Below, in pieces: positions 34,442 through 44,008 of a stretch of 64,000 nt of DNA. How positions within the stretch are numbered: the stretch's first letter is position 1; the number at the start of each line of letters is the position of its first letter. The DNA comes from Rhodospirillaceae bacterium. Lineage in GTDB: Bacteria; Pseudomonadota; Alphaproteobacteria; SHVP01. A program made the position numbers and the translations under genes. Location: assembly GCA_002722055.1 (NCBI GenBank), contig PBKD01000007.1, positions 62,001 through 126,000 on the forward strand, read 5' to 3'. The notes beneath the pieces were generated by a model. It had not been told where the DNA came from, ran no database searches, and worked only from the letters and a program-made list of their open reading frames with translations.

Positions 34442-35648
34442 TTTTGGTTGAGCACATATCAATTGTAAGTGAAAGGGAAATACATAACATTATAGTTGCA
34501 AGCCACCATGCTTGCCAGACTCCAAAATTTAATATTAAAGGAGGGGTTATGGAGCCCACTAAAGACATCCCTATAGCTTTTTGATATATATTTTTTATTT
34601 TATTAATTATTCTTATTGAAGAATATAATAAGCCTAATAATAACAGAACTCCTACTCCTCCTAATTCTAGCCAGATTTGGATAACTGCATTGTGAGGATG
34701 TAAGGGTAGTGCGTCAGGAGCATAATTTTCGTTTTTACGCATTTGTTCTATCTTGTCATTTTTTGCCCCTAAATATCTGGAAGAGTCAAACCCTAAGCCG
34801 AAAGGTAGGTGCTTTATAGCAGCATTAGAGGAATACTCCCAAATACCAATTCTATGTTCATGAGGTGAGCTAAGAAATATTTCATTTTGTCTTAATTTTT
34901 GAATTGTTAGAATGTTGCTTGAAATAAAAGGAGCAAACAAAACGTATATTGAAAAAGAAATAAGTATAAAATTACAAAATTTATTTCCAAATACAAAAAT
35001 AAATAGTGCAAAAGATACACCAAGTAACATTCCAACTAGAGCTGCAGTCATTGGGAGAGAAATAATTGAAATTAAACTAATTATGAGAAAAATTAATCCT
35101 AATTTTTTATTTAACATATAAATGTATATTGCAAAGGGTGTTGCTAGGATAGACAGTATTACAGTTCCCCTTGCCACTTTCTCCAGAATTTGGCTTTCAT
35201 GTATATCAATTATGTTTTTAATGATAATCCCACTTGAAAGTGACTCTATTAGAAAAATTATTATCATAACTATACAAGAAAGTATTGCAGAATTGAGGAG
35301 GCGTTTTTTATTAGTATCACTTAAATTATAAATATTTATTGAAAATGATATACCTAAAAAAATAATTACAAAAGTTTTGAGGCACTTCCAATATTGATTT
35401 TCAGGCCCCCAAATATTAGAAATAAATGACCAGGCAAATAATATTAAAAATAAGATTATTAATATTTTTATGTCATTTTTTGTAGAGGTTTTAAGATAAT
35501 ATTTATTTAGAATAATTATTGAAGAAATTGAGAGAAGAATAACTATACCGTTACTAGCTAATGGAGCAGTTAAACCTAATAAAATAATTATAAATGAGCA
35601 TAAATATACTCTAATGCTCAAAATATTGTCATTTTGAAGAAAATTCAA
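34428..35648 (-). CDS. O-antigen polymerase/ligase-like membrane protein
   Basis: A protein of about 406 residues with around ten hydrophobic segments and one large polar loop. That loop carries HEHRIGIWEYSSNAAIKHLPFGLGF and LPLHPHNAVIQIWLELGGVGVLLLL, the H-x-H-N...W-x-E-x-G pattern of the Wzy_C/O-antigen ligase family. It should polymerise or ligate the polysaccharide at the periplasmic face. The frame opens at a TTG at 35660, but GGAGG at 35654-35658 fits the next TTG (35648) with a 5-base spacing. It lies against the flow of its neighbours, its end overlapping the dehydrogenase gene by 14 bases. Ligase and polymerase cannot be told apart here. Confidence 0.82.
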   Translation of the reverse strand: MNFLQNDNILSIRVYLCSFIIILLGLTAPLASNGIVILLSISSIIILNKYYLKTSTKNDIKILIILFLILFAWSFISNIWGPENQYWKCLKTFVIIFLGISFSINIYNLSDTNKKRLLNSAILSCIVMIIIFLIESLSSGIIIKNIIDIHESQILEKVARGTVILSILATPFAIYIYMLNKKLGLIFLIISLISIISLPMTAALVGMLLGVSFALFIFVFGNKFCNFILISFSIYVLFAPFISSNILTIQKLRQNEIFLSSPHEHRIGIWEYSSNAAIKHLPFGLGFDSSRYLGAKNDKIEQMRKNENYAPDALPLHPHNAVIQIWLELGGVGVLLLLGLLYSSIRIINKIKNIYQKAIGMSLVGSITPPLILNFGVWQAWWLATIMLCISLSLTIDMCSTKIKKR

Positions 35649-35843
35649 AAATACCTCCAATTTCTATCTATTTACATTTAAATATTTATTACATGAGTAT
35701 TATATTTATAATTAATGGTAACTTTTCCTTTATTATAGAAGAAGCTTAATTTTTTTATTTGAAGCCAAATGATACTTGTTTATTTACTATTTACAGTGCA
35801 TAAAAATGTAATCTTTTTTAATCTTTTTTGAAAGTAATAATAA

Positions 35844-36854
35844 TTGAATAAAATTAGAAATTTAGAGAATTCTTTGGATATAAAGGTTGCAGTAGTAGGT
35901 TGCGGTTACTGGGGTAAAAATCTTGTAAGAACTTTTTCGGAAACTGGTAGTCTCCATGCGTTATATGATTCTAACAGTAACTTAGCAAATGAGCTTTCTA
36001 AAAAATATGATGTTAAATATGAGTTATTTGAAAATTTGCTTGATGACAAGGGTATTAATGCTGTTGCTATAGCTACACCGGCTATAACTCACTATAAATT
36101 AGCAAAGGCCGCTCTTATGTCAGGGAAAGATGTTTTTGTTGAGAAACCGATTGCTTTAAATATTAATGATGCCGAAGAATTAGTTAAAATTGCTAAAGAA
36201 AAAAATAAAATTTTAATGGTTGGTCATCTGCTTCATTATCACCCAGGTTTTTTAAAATTAAAAGAGATGGTCGATTCTGGAAAATTAGGTCAACTTCAGT
36301 ATATTTATTCCAATAGATTAAATCTTGGTAAATTTAGAAAAGAAGAAAATATTTTATGGAGTTTTGCTCCACATGACGTTTCAATGATACTAAATCTATT
36401 TCAATCTTTACCAGAGAAGGTTACAGCTATAGGAAGCACTTATCTTCAGAATAAGATAGCTGATGTTACAACAACCCACTTAAAATTTCCTAATGGTAAA
36501 AATGCACACATATATGTATCTTGGCTTCATCCATATAAAGAGCAAAAATTAGTGGTAATTGGAGATAAAGGGATGGCAGTTTTTGATGATGGAAGAGATT
36601 GGAGTAATAAATTATCTTTTTATGCTCATGAAGTTTGTTGGAGTGATGATCTTCCAATTCCTAAGCCAGCTAAGGCTGAAATGATAGAAATTGCTGAATC
36701 AGAACCTTTAAAATTAGAAGTAGAGCACTTTATAGAATCCGTTGCAAAAAGAACTAAGCCACGCACTGATGGTACTGAAGGAAAGATGGTTCTAAGTGTT
36801 TTAGATGCTGCAGAAAAATCAATGAATTTAAAAACGGCGATTGAGCTATGCTAA
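35844..36854 (+). CDS. Gfo/Idh/MocA oxidoreductase, WlbA/WbpB-like
   Basis: Predicted NAD-dependent 3-oxidation of UDP-GlcNAcA. Rossmann start VAVVGCGYWGKNLVRTF, FVEKPIALN (the EKP motif of the family), and MVGHLLHYHPGFLKLKEM. In the Pseudomonas/Bordetella diacetamido-uronic acid pathway, such an enzyme works with a 6-dehydrogenase, an aminotransferase and an acetyltransferase, and all four kinds of gene are present here. The start is TTG at 35844 with only a weak ribosome site; a later TTG (35872) is also possible. It overlaps the next gene by 7 bases. Confidence 0.85.
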   Translation: MNKIRNLENSLDIKVAVVGCGYWGKNLVRTFSETGSLHALYDSNSNLANELSKKYDVKYELFENLLDDKGINAVAIATPAITHYKLAKAALMSGKDVFVEKPIALNINDAEELVKIAKEKNKILMVGHLLHYHPGFLKLKEMVDSGKLGQLQYIYSNRLNLGKFRKEENILWSFAPHDVSMILNLFQSLPEKVTAIGSTYLQNKIADVTTTHLKFPNGKNAHIYVSWLHPYKEQKLVVIGDKGMAVFDDGRDWSNKLSFYAHEVCWSDDLPIPKPAKAEMIEIAESEPLKLEVEHFIESVAKRTKPRTDGTEGKMVLSVLDAAEKSMNLKTAIELC

Positions 36855-37447
36855 AGAAATATAATAACATTAAGGGAGAAGTTTTTTTTGCACATAATAC
36901 TGCGATCATCGATGCTCCTGACAATATTGGTAAAGATACAAAAATTTGGCATTTTTCCCATATTTTTAATAAAACTATTATAGGTAGTAATTGTGTAGTT
37001 GGTCAAAATGTAATGATAGGCCCAGAGGTTGAGGTTGGAAATAATTGTAAAGTTCAAAATAATGTAAGTATTTATAAAGGTGTGGAGCTAGCCGACGAAG
37101 TTTTTTGTGGCCCAAGTTGTGTGTTTACTAATGTTGTCAGCCCAAGAGCGTTCATAGAAAAGAAAAATGAATTTTTAATTACAAAAGTTGCTAAGGGGGC
37201 AACTATCGGGGCTAACGCAACAATAATTTGTGGAGTAAATATAGGGGAGTATAGCCTTATTGGTGCTGGTTCGGTGGTCACTAGGGATGTTCCCTCATTT
37301 GGTCTGGTCGTAGGAAACCCTGCACGTCAGATTGGTTGGGTAGGGCACTTTGGTGAAAAACTAGATAATGAGCTAATATGCCCTTCAACTGGTCGAGAAT
37401 ATGAAGAAAAAGTACCTGGTATATTGATAGAAAAAGAAACTAAGTGA
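36848..37447 (+). CDS. Left-handed beta-helix N-acetyltransferase, WlbB/WbpD-like
   Basis: Hexapeptide-repeat acetyltransferase of 199 residues, with repeats such as VGQNVMIGPEVEVGNNCKVQ and ATIGANATIICGVNIGEYSLIGAGSVVTRDV forming the beta helix, and GNPARQIGWVG at its end. These features are shared with WbpD/WlbB, which acetylate the 3-amino group of UDP-GlcNAc3NA. It lies between the WlbA-like gene (7-base overlap) and the aminotransferase. It should complete the diacetamido sugar after the aminotransferase step. Confidence 0.87.
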   Translation: MLKKYNNIKGEVFFAHNTAIIDAPDNIGKDTKIWHFSHIFNKTIIGSNCVVGQNVMIGPEVEVGNNCKVQNNVSIYKGVELADEVFCGPSCVFTNVVSPRAFIEKKNEFLITKVAKGATIGANATIICGVNIGEYSLIGAGSVVTRDVPSFGLVVGNPARQIGWVGHFGEKLDNELICPSTGREYEEKVPGILIEKETK

Positions 37448-37455
37448 GTTTAATA

Positions 37456-38586
37456 ATGAATATTCCATTTATTGACCTTGATGCACAAAAACAATTTTTA
37501 GGTCAAAAGATTGAAGACGCAGTTTCAAATGTTTTGAAACATAAAAAATTTATAAACGGGCCTGAAGTAAGTGAATTTGAAAAACTTATGTCTGAGTTTT
37601 CACATGTGAATGAGGTTATTACATGTGGAAGTGGAACAGATGCATTACTGCTTCCTTTAATGGCTATAGGTGTTGGAAAAGGGGATGCAGTATTTGTTCC
37701 TTCTTTCACTTTTGTTGCAACTGCAGAAGTTGTCTCTATGCTGAACGCAACACCTGTATTTGTTGATGTTGATATAAATACATTTAATATCGATCCGCAA
37801 AAACTAGAGGAAGCTATTATATTTTCAAAAAAAATTGGTTTAAGCCCTAAGGTAATTATACCTGTTGATTTATTTGGGCAACCAGCTCCTTATGAAGAAA
37901 TAAATCAAATAGCTAGTCAATTTTCATTGGATGTTATTTCAGATGCTGCGCAAAGTTTTGGGGGAATGCAGAGTGATAAACCCGTAGGGACTTTAACAAA
38001 AATAACATCAACAAGTTTTTTTCCTTCAAAACCACTAGGTTGCTATGGAGATGGTGGTGCAGTATTAACAAATGATGAGACACTAGCAAATATTTTGAGG
38101 TCTTTAAGATCTCACGGATCTGGGCAAAATAAATATGATAATGTTAGAATTGGAGTTAATAGTAGATTAGACACCATACAAGCAGCAGTTTTGATTGAAA
38201 AAATTAAAATTTTAAGAATTGAAATTGAAAAAAGAAATCAAGTTGCACACAAATATACTGATGGAATAGATAATAAAATTGATAGACCTCTTATTCAAGA
38301 TGGTAATTACTCTGCTTGGGCGCAGTATACTATTAAAACAAAAAACAGAGACGAATTATCTGAATATTTATTTCAAAAGGGTATCCCGACAGTTGTTTAT
38401 TATCCCAAACCTTTGCATTTGCAATCAGCTTATAGTAGCTTTCCAAGGTATCCGGAAGATCTAAAAGTGTCTGAGTATTTATCTGAATCAGTTTTGAGTC
38501 TTCCTATGCATCCTTATCTTTCATCAGATGACCAAGAGCGTATAATTGGACTGATAAATGAATATAATAAAGTGAAAAAATCATGA
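37456..38586 (+). CDS. DegT/DnrJ/EryC1 aminotransferase, WlbC/WbpE-like
   Basis: PLP-dependent sugar aminotransferase. Marks are FIDLDAQKQFLG at the start, CGSGTDALLLPLMAIG, FTFVATAEVV, SDAAQSFGG and the PLP lysine in TSFFPSKPLGCYGDGGA. It would install the 3-amino group in the diacetamido-uronic acid pathway. The frame opens at a GTG (37444), but the ATG at 37456 gives the standard MNIPFIDL start and avoids overlap with the upstream stop. Its stop overlaps the SDR gene by four bases. Confidence 0.88.
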   Translation: MNIPFIDLDAQKQFLGQKIEDAVSNVLKHKKFINGPEVSEFEKLMSEFSHVNEVITCGSGTDALLLPLMAIGVGKGDAVFVPSFTFVATAEVVSMLNATPVFVDVDINTFNIDPQKLEEAIIFSKKIGLSPKVIIPVDLFGQPAPYEEINQIASQFSLDVISDAAQSFGGMQSDKPVGTLTKITSTSFFPSKPLGCYGDGGAVLTNDETLANILRSLRSHGSGQNKYDNVRIGVNSRLDTIQAAVLIEKIKILRIEIEKRNQVAHKYTDGIDNKIDRPLIQDGNYSAWAQYTIKTKNRDELSEYLFQKGIPTVVYYPKPLHLQSAYSSFPRYPEDLKVSEYLSESVLSLPMHPYLSSDDQERIIGLINEYNKVKKS

Positions 38587-39578
38587 AATTAATTGGAAAA
38601 AAATGTGTTGTAATAGGAGGCGCTGGCCTAATTGGTTCTCATACTGTAGATAAATTATTAAAGCATGATATCAAAGAATTAATTGTTTTTGATAATTTTG
38701 TCAGAGGAACAAATCAAAATCTTGAATTAGCTTTTAAGGATCCAAGAGTTAGAGTATTTGAGGCAGGGGGCGATATAAGAAATATTGATATTTTAAATTC
38801 AGCATTAAAAGGGGCAGATTGTGTTTTTCATTTTGCAGCTCTATGGCTTCTGCAGTGTTATGAGTTTCCTAGGGCAGCTTTTGATGTGAATATAGCAGGA
38901 ACATATAATGTTCTGGAGGCTTGTAGAGATAATGAAGTCAAAAAATTAGTTTTTTCGTCTTCAGCCTCAGTGTATGGAGATGCTATTGAAGAGCCTATGA
39001 AGGAAAGTCACCCATTTAATAATAAAACTTTCTATGGGGCTACTAAAATAGCATGTGAAGCGATGTGCACCGCTTTTTATGACCGCTATCAACTTCCATA
39101 TGTTGGTTTGAGATATATGAATGTTTATGGTCCTAGACAAGATTATAAAGGAGCATATATTGCTGTCATAATGAAAATGTTAGACTCTATTGATAGGGGC
39201 GAAGCATTAAAGGTTTTTGGAGATGGAAGTCAGGCATACGATTTTATATCTGTTCATGATTGTGCTCAAGCTAACATATGTGCAATGGAGTCAAATATTG
39301 AAGATAAATTTTATAACGTTGGCACAGGAGAAAGAACTTCGATTAAAGAGCTCGCAGTATTAGTTAATAAATTAACATGCAATCCAAAAGGGATAGAGTA
39401 CCTCCCTGAGGGTAAGACTTTTGTAAAAAATAGGATAGCAGATATTAAAAATGCGAGGGATGATATAGGCTTTCTTGCAAAAGTTCCTTTAGATCAAGGT
39501 ATTAAAGATTTGATCTTGTGGAGAAACTCTCACAAAGCTGAGGTAGAGCAAAGAAGAAAAGCTGCAGGTGTCGATTAA
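38583..39578 (+). CDS. NAD-dependent sugar epimerase/dehydratase (extended SDR)
   Basis: Rossmann start CVVIGGAGLIGSHTVDKLL (GxxGxxG), Ser of SSSASVYGD and catalytic Y-x3-K in FYGATKIACEAM, followed by GLRYMNVYGPRQ and a sugar-binding DFISVHDCAQA. This is the UDP-hexose epimerase/dehydratase type; the exact reaction is not settled by sequence. The pair with the following DegT aminotransferase (one-base overlap) suggests a 4-keto or 4-amino sugar, separate from the 3-amino pathway upstream. Confidence 0.86.
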   Translation: MKLIGKKCVVIGGAGLIGSHTVDKLLKHDIKELIVFDNFVRGTNQNLELAFKDPRVRVFEAGGDIRNIDILNSALKGADCVFHFAALWLLQCYEFPRAAFDVNIAGTYNVLEACRDNEVKKLVFSSSASVYGDAIEEPMKESHPFNNKTFYGATKIACEAMCTAFYDRYQLPYVGLRYMNVYGPRQDYKGAYIAVIMKMLDSIDRGEALKVFGDGSQAYDFISVHDCAQANICAMESNIEDKFYNVGTGERTSIKELAVLVNKLTCNPKGIEYLPEGKTFVKNRIADIKNARDDIGFLAKVPLDQGIKDLILWRNSHKAEVEQRRKAAGVD

Positions 39579-40729
39579 TGAATTATGTAAAAGGTAGAAC
39601 TATTCAGATTTCTGAGCCTGTGACCGGTAAAGAAGAATTAGATGCATTATCAGTACCATTAGAAACAGGATGGTTGACTCAAGGTCCAAAAGTTAAAGAA
39701 TTTGAAAACCATTTTGCAAATATGCATTCTACTAAATTTGCTTTTGCGACAACAAGTTGCACTACATCCTTACATCTTGCCCTTTCTTCAATTGATATAA
39801 TGCCTGGAGATGAAGTAATAGTTCCTGCTTTTACTTGGGTATCTACTGCTAACGTAGTAGTTTATTGTGGTGCTAAGCCAGTATTTGTTGATGTTAGAGC
39901 AGATACTTACAACATTGATTTTGAAAAGATAAAGGACAATATTTCATCTAAAACTAAAGCAATAATTCCAGTTCACCTCTTCGGTTTATGTGCTGACATG
40001 GATGAAATAAATTCTTGCTTACCAAAAGGAGTAAAAGTTATTGAAGATGCAGCTTGTGCAGTAGGGGCTAGTTATAAGAATAGAATGTCAGGTTCCTTAG
40101 GAGATTTTGGCGCATTTAGTTTTCATCCAAGAAAAATAATAACTACCGGTGAGGGAGGAATGATAACAACTAATGATGAGTATTTAGCTAAAAAGGCTGA
40201 GATACTTAGAAATCATGGTGCTAGCATCTCAGAGGAAAAAAGGCACCAGGGCGCGAAACCCTACTTACTACCAGATTTTGATGTATTAGGTTTTAATTAC
40301 AGAATGACTGATCTTCAAGGTGCGGTTGGTTTGGCACAGTTGGGTAAACTTGATAATTTTTTATCCGAAAGAAAGAAATGGGCGGAATGGTATTTGGGTG
40401 AAATTTCTGATATTCCATGGATTAACCTTCCTAATTTTAATCATAATTACGATCATTCATGGCAAGCTTTTGTTGTTGTAATTGATGAAGAAAAATCTCC
40501 ATTTTCTAGAAATGAAATTATGGAGAAACTTTTAGAAGCTGGAATTAGCACTAGACCAGGAACGCATGCTGTAACAAATTTGGGTTACTATAGAGACAAA
40601 TTTAGGACTAAAAAGTCAGATTTTCCTGTAGCTACTATGTTAGAGGATTGTTCATTGGCTCTTCCTTTACATAATAAAATGGATATAGAAGATTTTGAAT
40701 ACATTTCAAAAATAATCCATAGTATTTAA
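39578..40729 (+). CDS. DegT/DnrJ/EryC1 aminotransferase (second copy)
   Basis: PLP-dependent sugar aminotransferase, 383 residues. It shows LETGWLTQGPKVKEFENHF, FTWVSTANVVVYCGAKPVFVDV, EDAACAVGAS and the PLP lysine in FSFHPRKIITTGEGGMI. That lysine region (HPRK) differs from the FPSK of the upstream aminotransferase, so the two should act on different keto sugars, most likely C4 here. It overlaps the SDR gene by one base and is followed by the AsnB-type gene after 5 bases. Confidence 0.88.
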   Translation: MNYVKGRTIQISEPVTGKEELDALSVPLETGWLTQGPKVKEFENHFANMHSTKFAFATTSCTTSLHLALSSIDIMPGDEVIVPAFTWVSTANVVVYCGAKPVFVDVRADTYNIDFEKIKDNISSKTKAIIPVHLFGLCADMDEINSCLPKGVKVIEDAACAVGASYKNRMSGSLGDFGAFSFHPRKIITTGEGGMITTNDEYLAKKAEILRNHGASISEEKRHQGAKPYLLPDFDVLGFNYRMTDLQGAVGLAQLGKLDNFLSERKKWAEWYLGEISDIPWINLPNFNHNYDHSWQAFVVVIDEEKSPFSRNEIMEKLLEAGISTRPGTHAVTNLGYYRDKFRTKKSDFPVATMLEDCSLALPLHNKMDIEDFEYISKIIHSI

Positions 40730-40734
40730 TTTTT

Positions 40735-42630
40735 ATGTGCGGTGTTACAGGTTATATAAATTTAAATGGAGAACCAGCTTCTCCATCCATTTTAAAAAAA
40801 ATGATAGATTTGATTTCACATCGTGGTCCTGACGATAATGGTTACTTTATTTCAGGTGCAGTCGGTCTAGGTCATGCCAGGTTATCTATTATTGATTTAA
40901 GTAAAGCTGGAAAACAGCCAATGGAAACTAGGGATAAAAGGTTTGTAATTAGCTACAATGGAGAAGTTTATAATTTTAAAGAATTAAGAAAAGAGCTTGA
41001 GTCTTTAGGTCATGATTTTAAATCAAATACTGATTCTGAAGTTGTTCTATATGCGTTTGCGACGTGGGGTATGTCAGCAATAGAAAAATTTAATGGTATG
41101 TTTGCATTTGCTATATGGGACAAGCATAAAAAAAAATTATATCTTGTTCGGGATAGATTTGGGATAAAACCATTATATTATTATTATTCCAAATCGTGTC
41201 TTATTTTTGCTTCAGAATCAAAAGCCTTTTTAGCTCATCCTGAATACAAGCCAGAAGTATGTAAGAATGGTTTATTGGAGTATATTACTTTCCAGAATTA
41301 TTTTACTTCAAGAACTTTATTTAAAAATGTAAATTTAATTCCTCCAGCAAAAATTTTGTGTTTTGATTATCTTAATAAATCTCTAGATTTTACATCTTAC
41401 TGGGACTTTTTGTTTGACGAGTCTCTTAAATCTTCAAGTATAAATGATTTAGAAGAAGAACTTGATTTTCTTTTTTCAAGATCAGTAAGTAGACAACTAG
41501 TTTCAGATGTTAATGTAGGTGCTTTTTTAAGTGGTGGAATAGATTCAGGTGCAATTACTGCTATAGCCTCTAAAAAATTAAAAAACATGAATACATTTAC
41601 TGTAGGGTTTGACTTAAATTCTGCATCTGGTATTGAGCTAGCATACGATGAGAGGGGAAATGCTAAGCATATGTCTGAAACTTTTCAGACCAATCATAAT
41701 GAGATTATATTAAAATCAGGTGATATGGAAAATGCCATGAAAAAATTGATTTGGCATTTGGATGAACCAAGAGTTGGACAATGTTACCCTAACTTTTATG
41801 CTTCTGAGTTAGCAAGTAGTCATTCAAAAGTTGTTCTAGCAGGCACTGGAGGAGATGAACTATTTGGAGGCTATCCTTGGAGATATTATAGAGGAGCCAT
41901 AGCATCGAATTTCACAGACTATTTAGAAAACTATTTTGAATTTTGGCAAAGACTAATTCCCCCATCTCATTATAGTAAGATGCTGAGGCCTCTAAAAGAT
42001 ATTAGTGATAGTATGGATATAAAAAAAATTTTTTTTGACATATTCTCTTTAGAGTCAACCAAGATTGAAAGACCAGAAGATTATATCAACTATTCTTTAT
42101 ATTTAGAGTCTAAAACTTTTTTACATGGCCTTTTAGTTGTCGAAGACAAACTTTCGATGGCACACAGTCTTGAAACAAGAGTACCTTTTTTAGATAATGA
42201 TTTAGTTAATTTTGCTATGTCTCTTCCAGTAAATGTTAAATTGGATAATTTAAATAATGTTGTTAAAATGAACGAGAACGAGCCTGGAAAAGTAGAACAA
42301 TATTTCCAGAAAACTAAAGATGGAAAACTTATACTTAGAAAAGTTATGAAAAAATATGTGCCAAATGAAGTATCAAATAGGCAGAAGCAAGGCTTTTCGG
42401 GGCCAGATGCAAGCTGGTTCAGAGGCGAAAGTATAGACTATGTAAGAGATACACTTTTAAACAATAATGCTAAAATCTACGATTTTTTTGATAAACAAAC
42501 TGTCCATAGTTTGCTTGAAGATCATCTAAGCGGGAAAAATAATAGGAGATTACTAATTTGGTCTTTACTATCACTTGAGACATGGCACGATATATTTATT
42601 AAAGGTTCTTGGAAGAGCGGTAAGATTTAA
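40735..42630 (+). CDS. asnB: AsnB-type glutamine-dependent amidotransferase
   Basis: Class-B asparagine synthetase fold. Cys2 of MCGVTGYI is the glutaminase nucleophile, followed by ISHRGPDDNGYF and SYNGEVYNF. The synthetase domain has the PP-loop SGGIDSGAITAIASKKL (about residues 264-280) and LAGTGGDELFGGYPW. In polysaccharide clusters such proteins (WbpS-like) often amidate a sugar carboxylate instead of aspartate; placement beside uronic-acid genes favours that here (inference). It stops directly before the ATG of the next gene. Confidence 0.88.
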   Translation: MCGVTGYINLNGEPASPSILKKMIDLISHRGPDDNGYFISGAVGLGHARLSIIDLSKAGKQPMETRDKRFVISYNGEVYNFKELRKELESLGHDFKSNTDSEVVLYAFATWGMSAIEKFNGMFAFAIWDKHKKKLYLVRDRFGIKPLYYYYSKSCLIFASESKAFLAHPEYKPEVCKNGLLEYITFQNYFTSRTLFKNVNLIPPAKILCFDYLNKSLDFTSYWDFLFDESLKSSSINDLEEELDFLFSRSVSRQLVSDVNVGAFLSGGIDSGAITAIASKKLKNMNTFTVGFDLNSASGIELAYDERGNAKHMSETFQTNHNEIILKSGDMENAMKKLIWHLDEPRVGQCYPNFYASELASSHSKVVLAGTGGDELFGGYPWRYYRGAIASNFTDYLENYFEFWQRLIPPSHYSKMLRPLKDISDSMDIKKIFFDIFSLESTKIERPEDYINYSLYLESKTFLHGLLVVEDKLSMAHSLETRVPFLDNDLVNFAMSLPVNVKLDNLNNVVKMNENEPGKVEQYFQKTKDGKLILRKVMKKYVPNEVSNRQKQGFSGPDASWFRGESIDYVRDTLLNNNAKIYDFFDKQTVHSLLEDHLSGKNNRRLLIWSLLSLETWHDIFIKGSWKSGKI

Positions 42631-43200
42631 ATGAATAAAGAAAACAAAGAAAAATTAATTCTGGAACTTCAGAACGTATATAAAAAAATCGATAATTCTT
42701 TAATGCAAAACTTTGATAGAAGCTTATCTTTTCAAGACGGAATGTTTGATAGATGGGAAAGGGCAAAAAGATTAGGTTTTTCTGATGGTGCCAGTATTTA
42801 TAACTCAAGTCTTGTATACGGGAATGTAGAAGTAGATAAAAATACTTGGATAGGGCCTTATACTATTCTAGATGGTTCTGGGGGTGGTATAACAATTGGT
42901 CAGTTCTGTTCTATTTCTGCGGGAGTTCATATTTACACTCATGATACGGTAATGTGGGCTCTCTCCGGAGGTATTAAGAAAAGAAAGATTGGTTCTGTTA
43001 TTATTGGGAATAATACTTATGTTGGAAGTAAAACTGTAATAACACTCGGAGTTACTCTAGGTTCCAGGTGTCTTATAGGTGCAGGATCTTTAGTTAATAA
43101 AAGTTTTCCTGATAATTCGATAATTCTTGGAACACCTGCAAAAAAAGTTGGGACAGTAAAACTTGATAAAAATGATGAAGTAATTTTAGAGTATGACTAA
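42631..43200 (+). CDS. Hexapeptide-repeat acyltransferase
   Basis: A 189-residue left-handed beta-helix transferase. Repeats include VYGNVEVDKNTWIGPYTILDGSGGGITIGQFCSIS and GSVIIGNNTYVGSKTVITLGVTLGSRCLIGAGSLV. HIYTHDTVMWALSGG includes the His usual for acetyl transfer in CatB/NodL-like enzymes. The N-terminal 60 residues are helical and not typical of the family. Start and stop abut neighbours exactly (TAAATG before, one-base overlap after). It probably O-acetylates the polysaccharide or a sugar precursor. Confidence 0.82.
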   Translation: MNKENKEKLILELQNVYKKIDNSLMQNFDRSLSFQDGMFDRWERAKRLGFSDGASIYNSSLVYGNVEVDKNTWIGPYTILDGSGGGITIGQFCSISAGVHIYTHDTVMWALSGGIKKRKIGSVIIGNNTYVGSKTVITLGVTLGSRCLIGAGSLVNKSFPDNSIILGTPAKKVGTVKLDKNDEVILEYD

Positions 43201-44006
43201 TGAATAATATAGATAGACACTTAGATTCTCTTGAAAACGAGAGTATTTTCATCCTTCGTGAAGCTTACAATAAAATTAAACCCTTAGCTATGTTATGGTC
43301 TTTGGGTAAAGATTCTGGTGTTATGATTTGGCTAGCTAAAAAAGCTTTCTTTGGTCATATCCCATTTCCCTGTATTCATATTGATACAGAGAAAAAATTC
43401 CCTGAGATGTATGAGTTTAGAAGCAGATATTCAAAAGATTGGAATTTGAACTTAGATCTAGGATTCTGTCCTTCGATCGAGAAGATAGATCAATCTCTTC
43501 CTCCAGCGGCAAGATCTGCCGCTAGAAAGACTGCGGGTTTAAAGAAAAAGGTAAATGAATTAAAACTTAGAGGTTTGATTGCAGGAATAAGAAGAGATGA
43601 AGAGGGTAACAGGGCTAAAGAAAGATTTTTTAGTCCTAGAGATAAAAACGGAAATTGGGACTTAAATGATCAGCCTCCAGAATTTTGGGGTCATTATAAT
43701 TCTATTATTCAAGAAGGTTCGCATGTAAGAATTCATCCACTTTTGGAATGGACTGAGATTGATATTTGGAATTATATAAAAAGAGAAAATATACCTGTTG
43801 TTCCATTGTATTTTTCTAAAAATGGCAAAAGATATCGTTCTCTTGGAGATAAAGATATAACAAATCCAATAAATAGTAATGCTTCAAATATTGATGAGAT
43901 TATAAAAGAGTTAGAAAAAACACGTATATCAGAAAGATCAGGTAGAGCTATGGATCATGAAGCTGAAGATGCATTTGAAAGACTCAGAACTGATGGATAT
44001 TTATAA
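43200..44006 (+). CDS. cysD: Sulfate adenylyltransferase small subunit
   Basis: Catalytic ATP-sulfurylase subunit making adenosine phosphosulfate. The PP-loop is [20 protein letters not shown], followed by [19 protein letters not shown] and the CysD-specific [24 protein letters not shown] and [22 protein letters not shown]. The length of 268 is slightly below the common 300. It is paired with a CysN-CysC fusion two bases later. Its position between polysaccharide genes, with no cysH, cysI or cysJ nearby, suggests sulfate activation for sulfation rather than cysteine synthesis (inference). Confidence 0.93.
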   Translation: MNNIDRHLDSLENESIFILREAYNKIKPLAMLWSLGKDSGVMIWLAKKAFFGHIPFPCIHIDTEKKFPEMYEFRSRYSKDWNLNLDLGFCPSIEKIDQSLPPAARSAARKTAGLKKKVNELKLRGLIAGIRRDEEGNRAKERFFSPRDKNGNWDLNDQPPEFWGHYNSIIQEGSHVRIHPLLEWTEIDIWNYIKRENIPVVPLYFSKNGKRYRSLGDKDITNPINSNASNIDEIIKELEKTRISERSGRAMDHEAEDAFERLRTDGYL

Positions 44007-44008
44007 GT

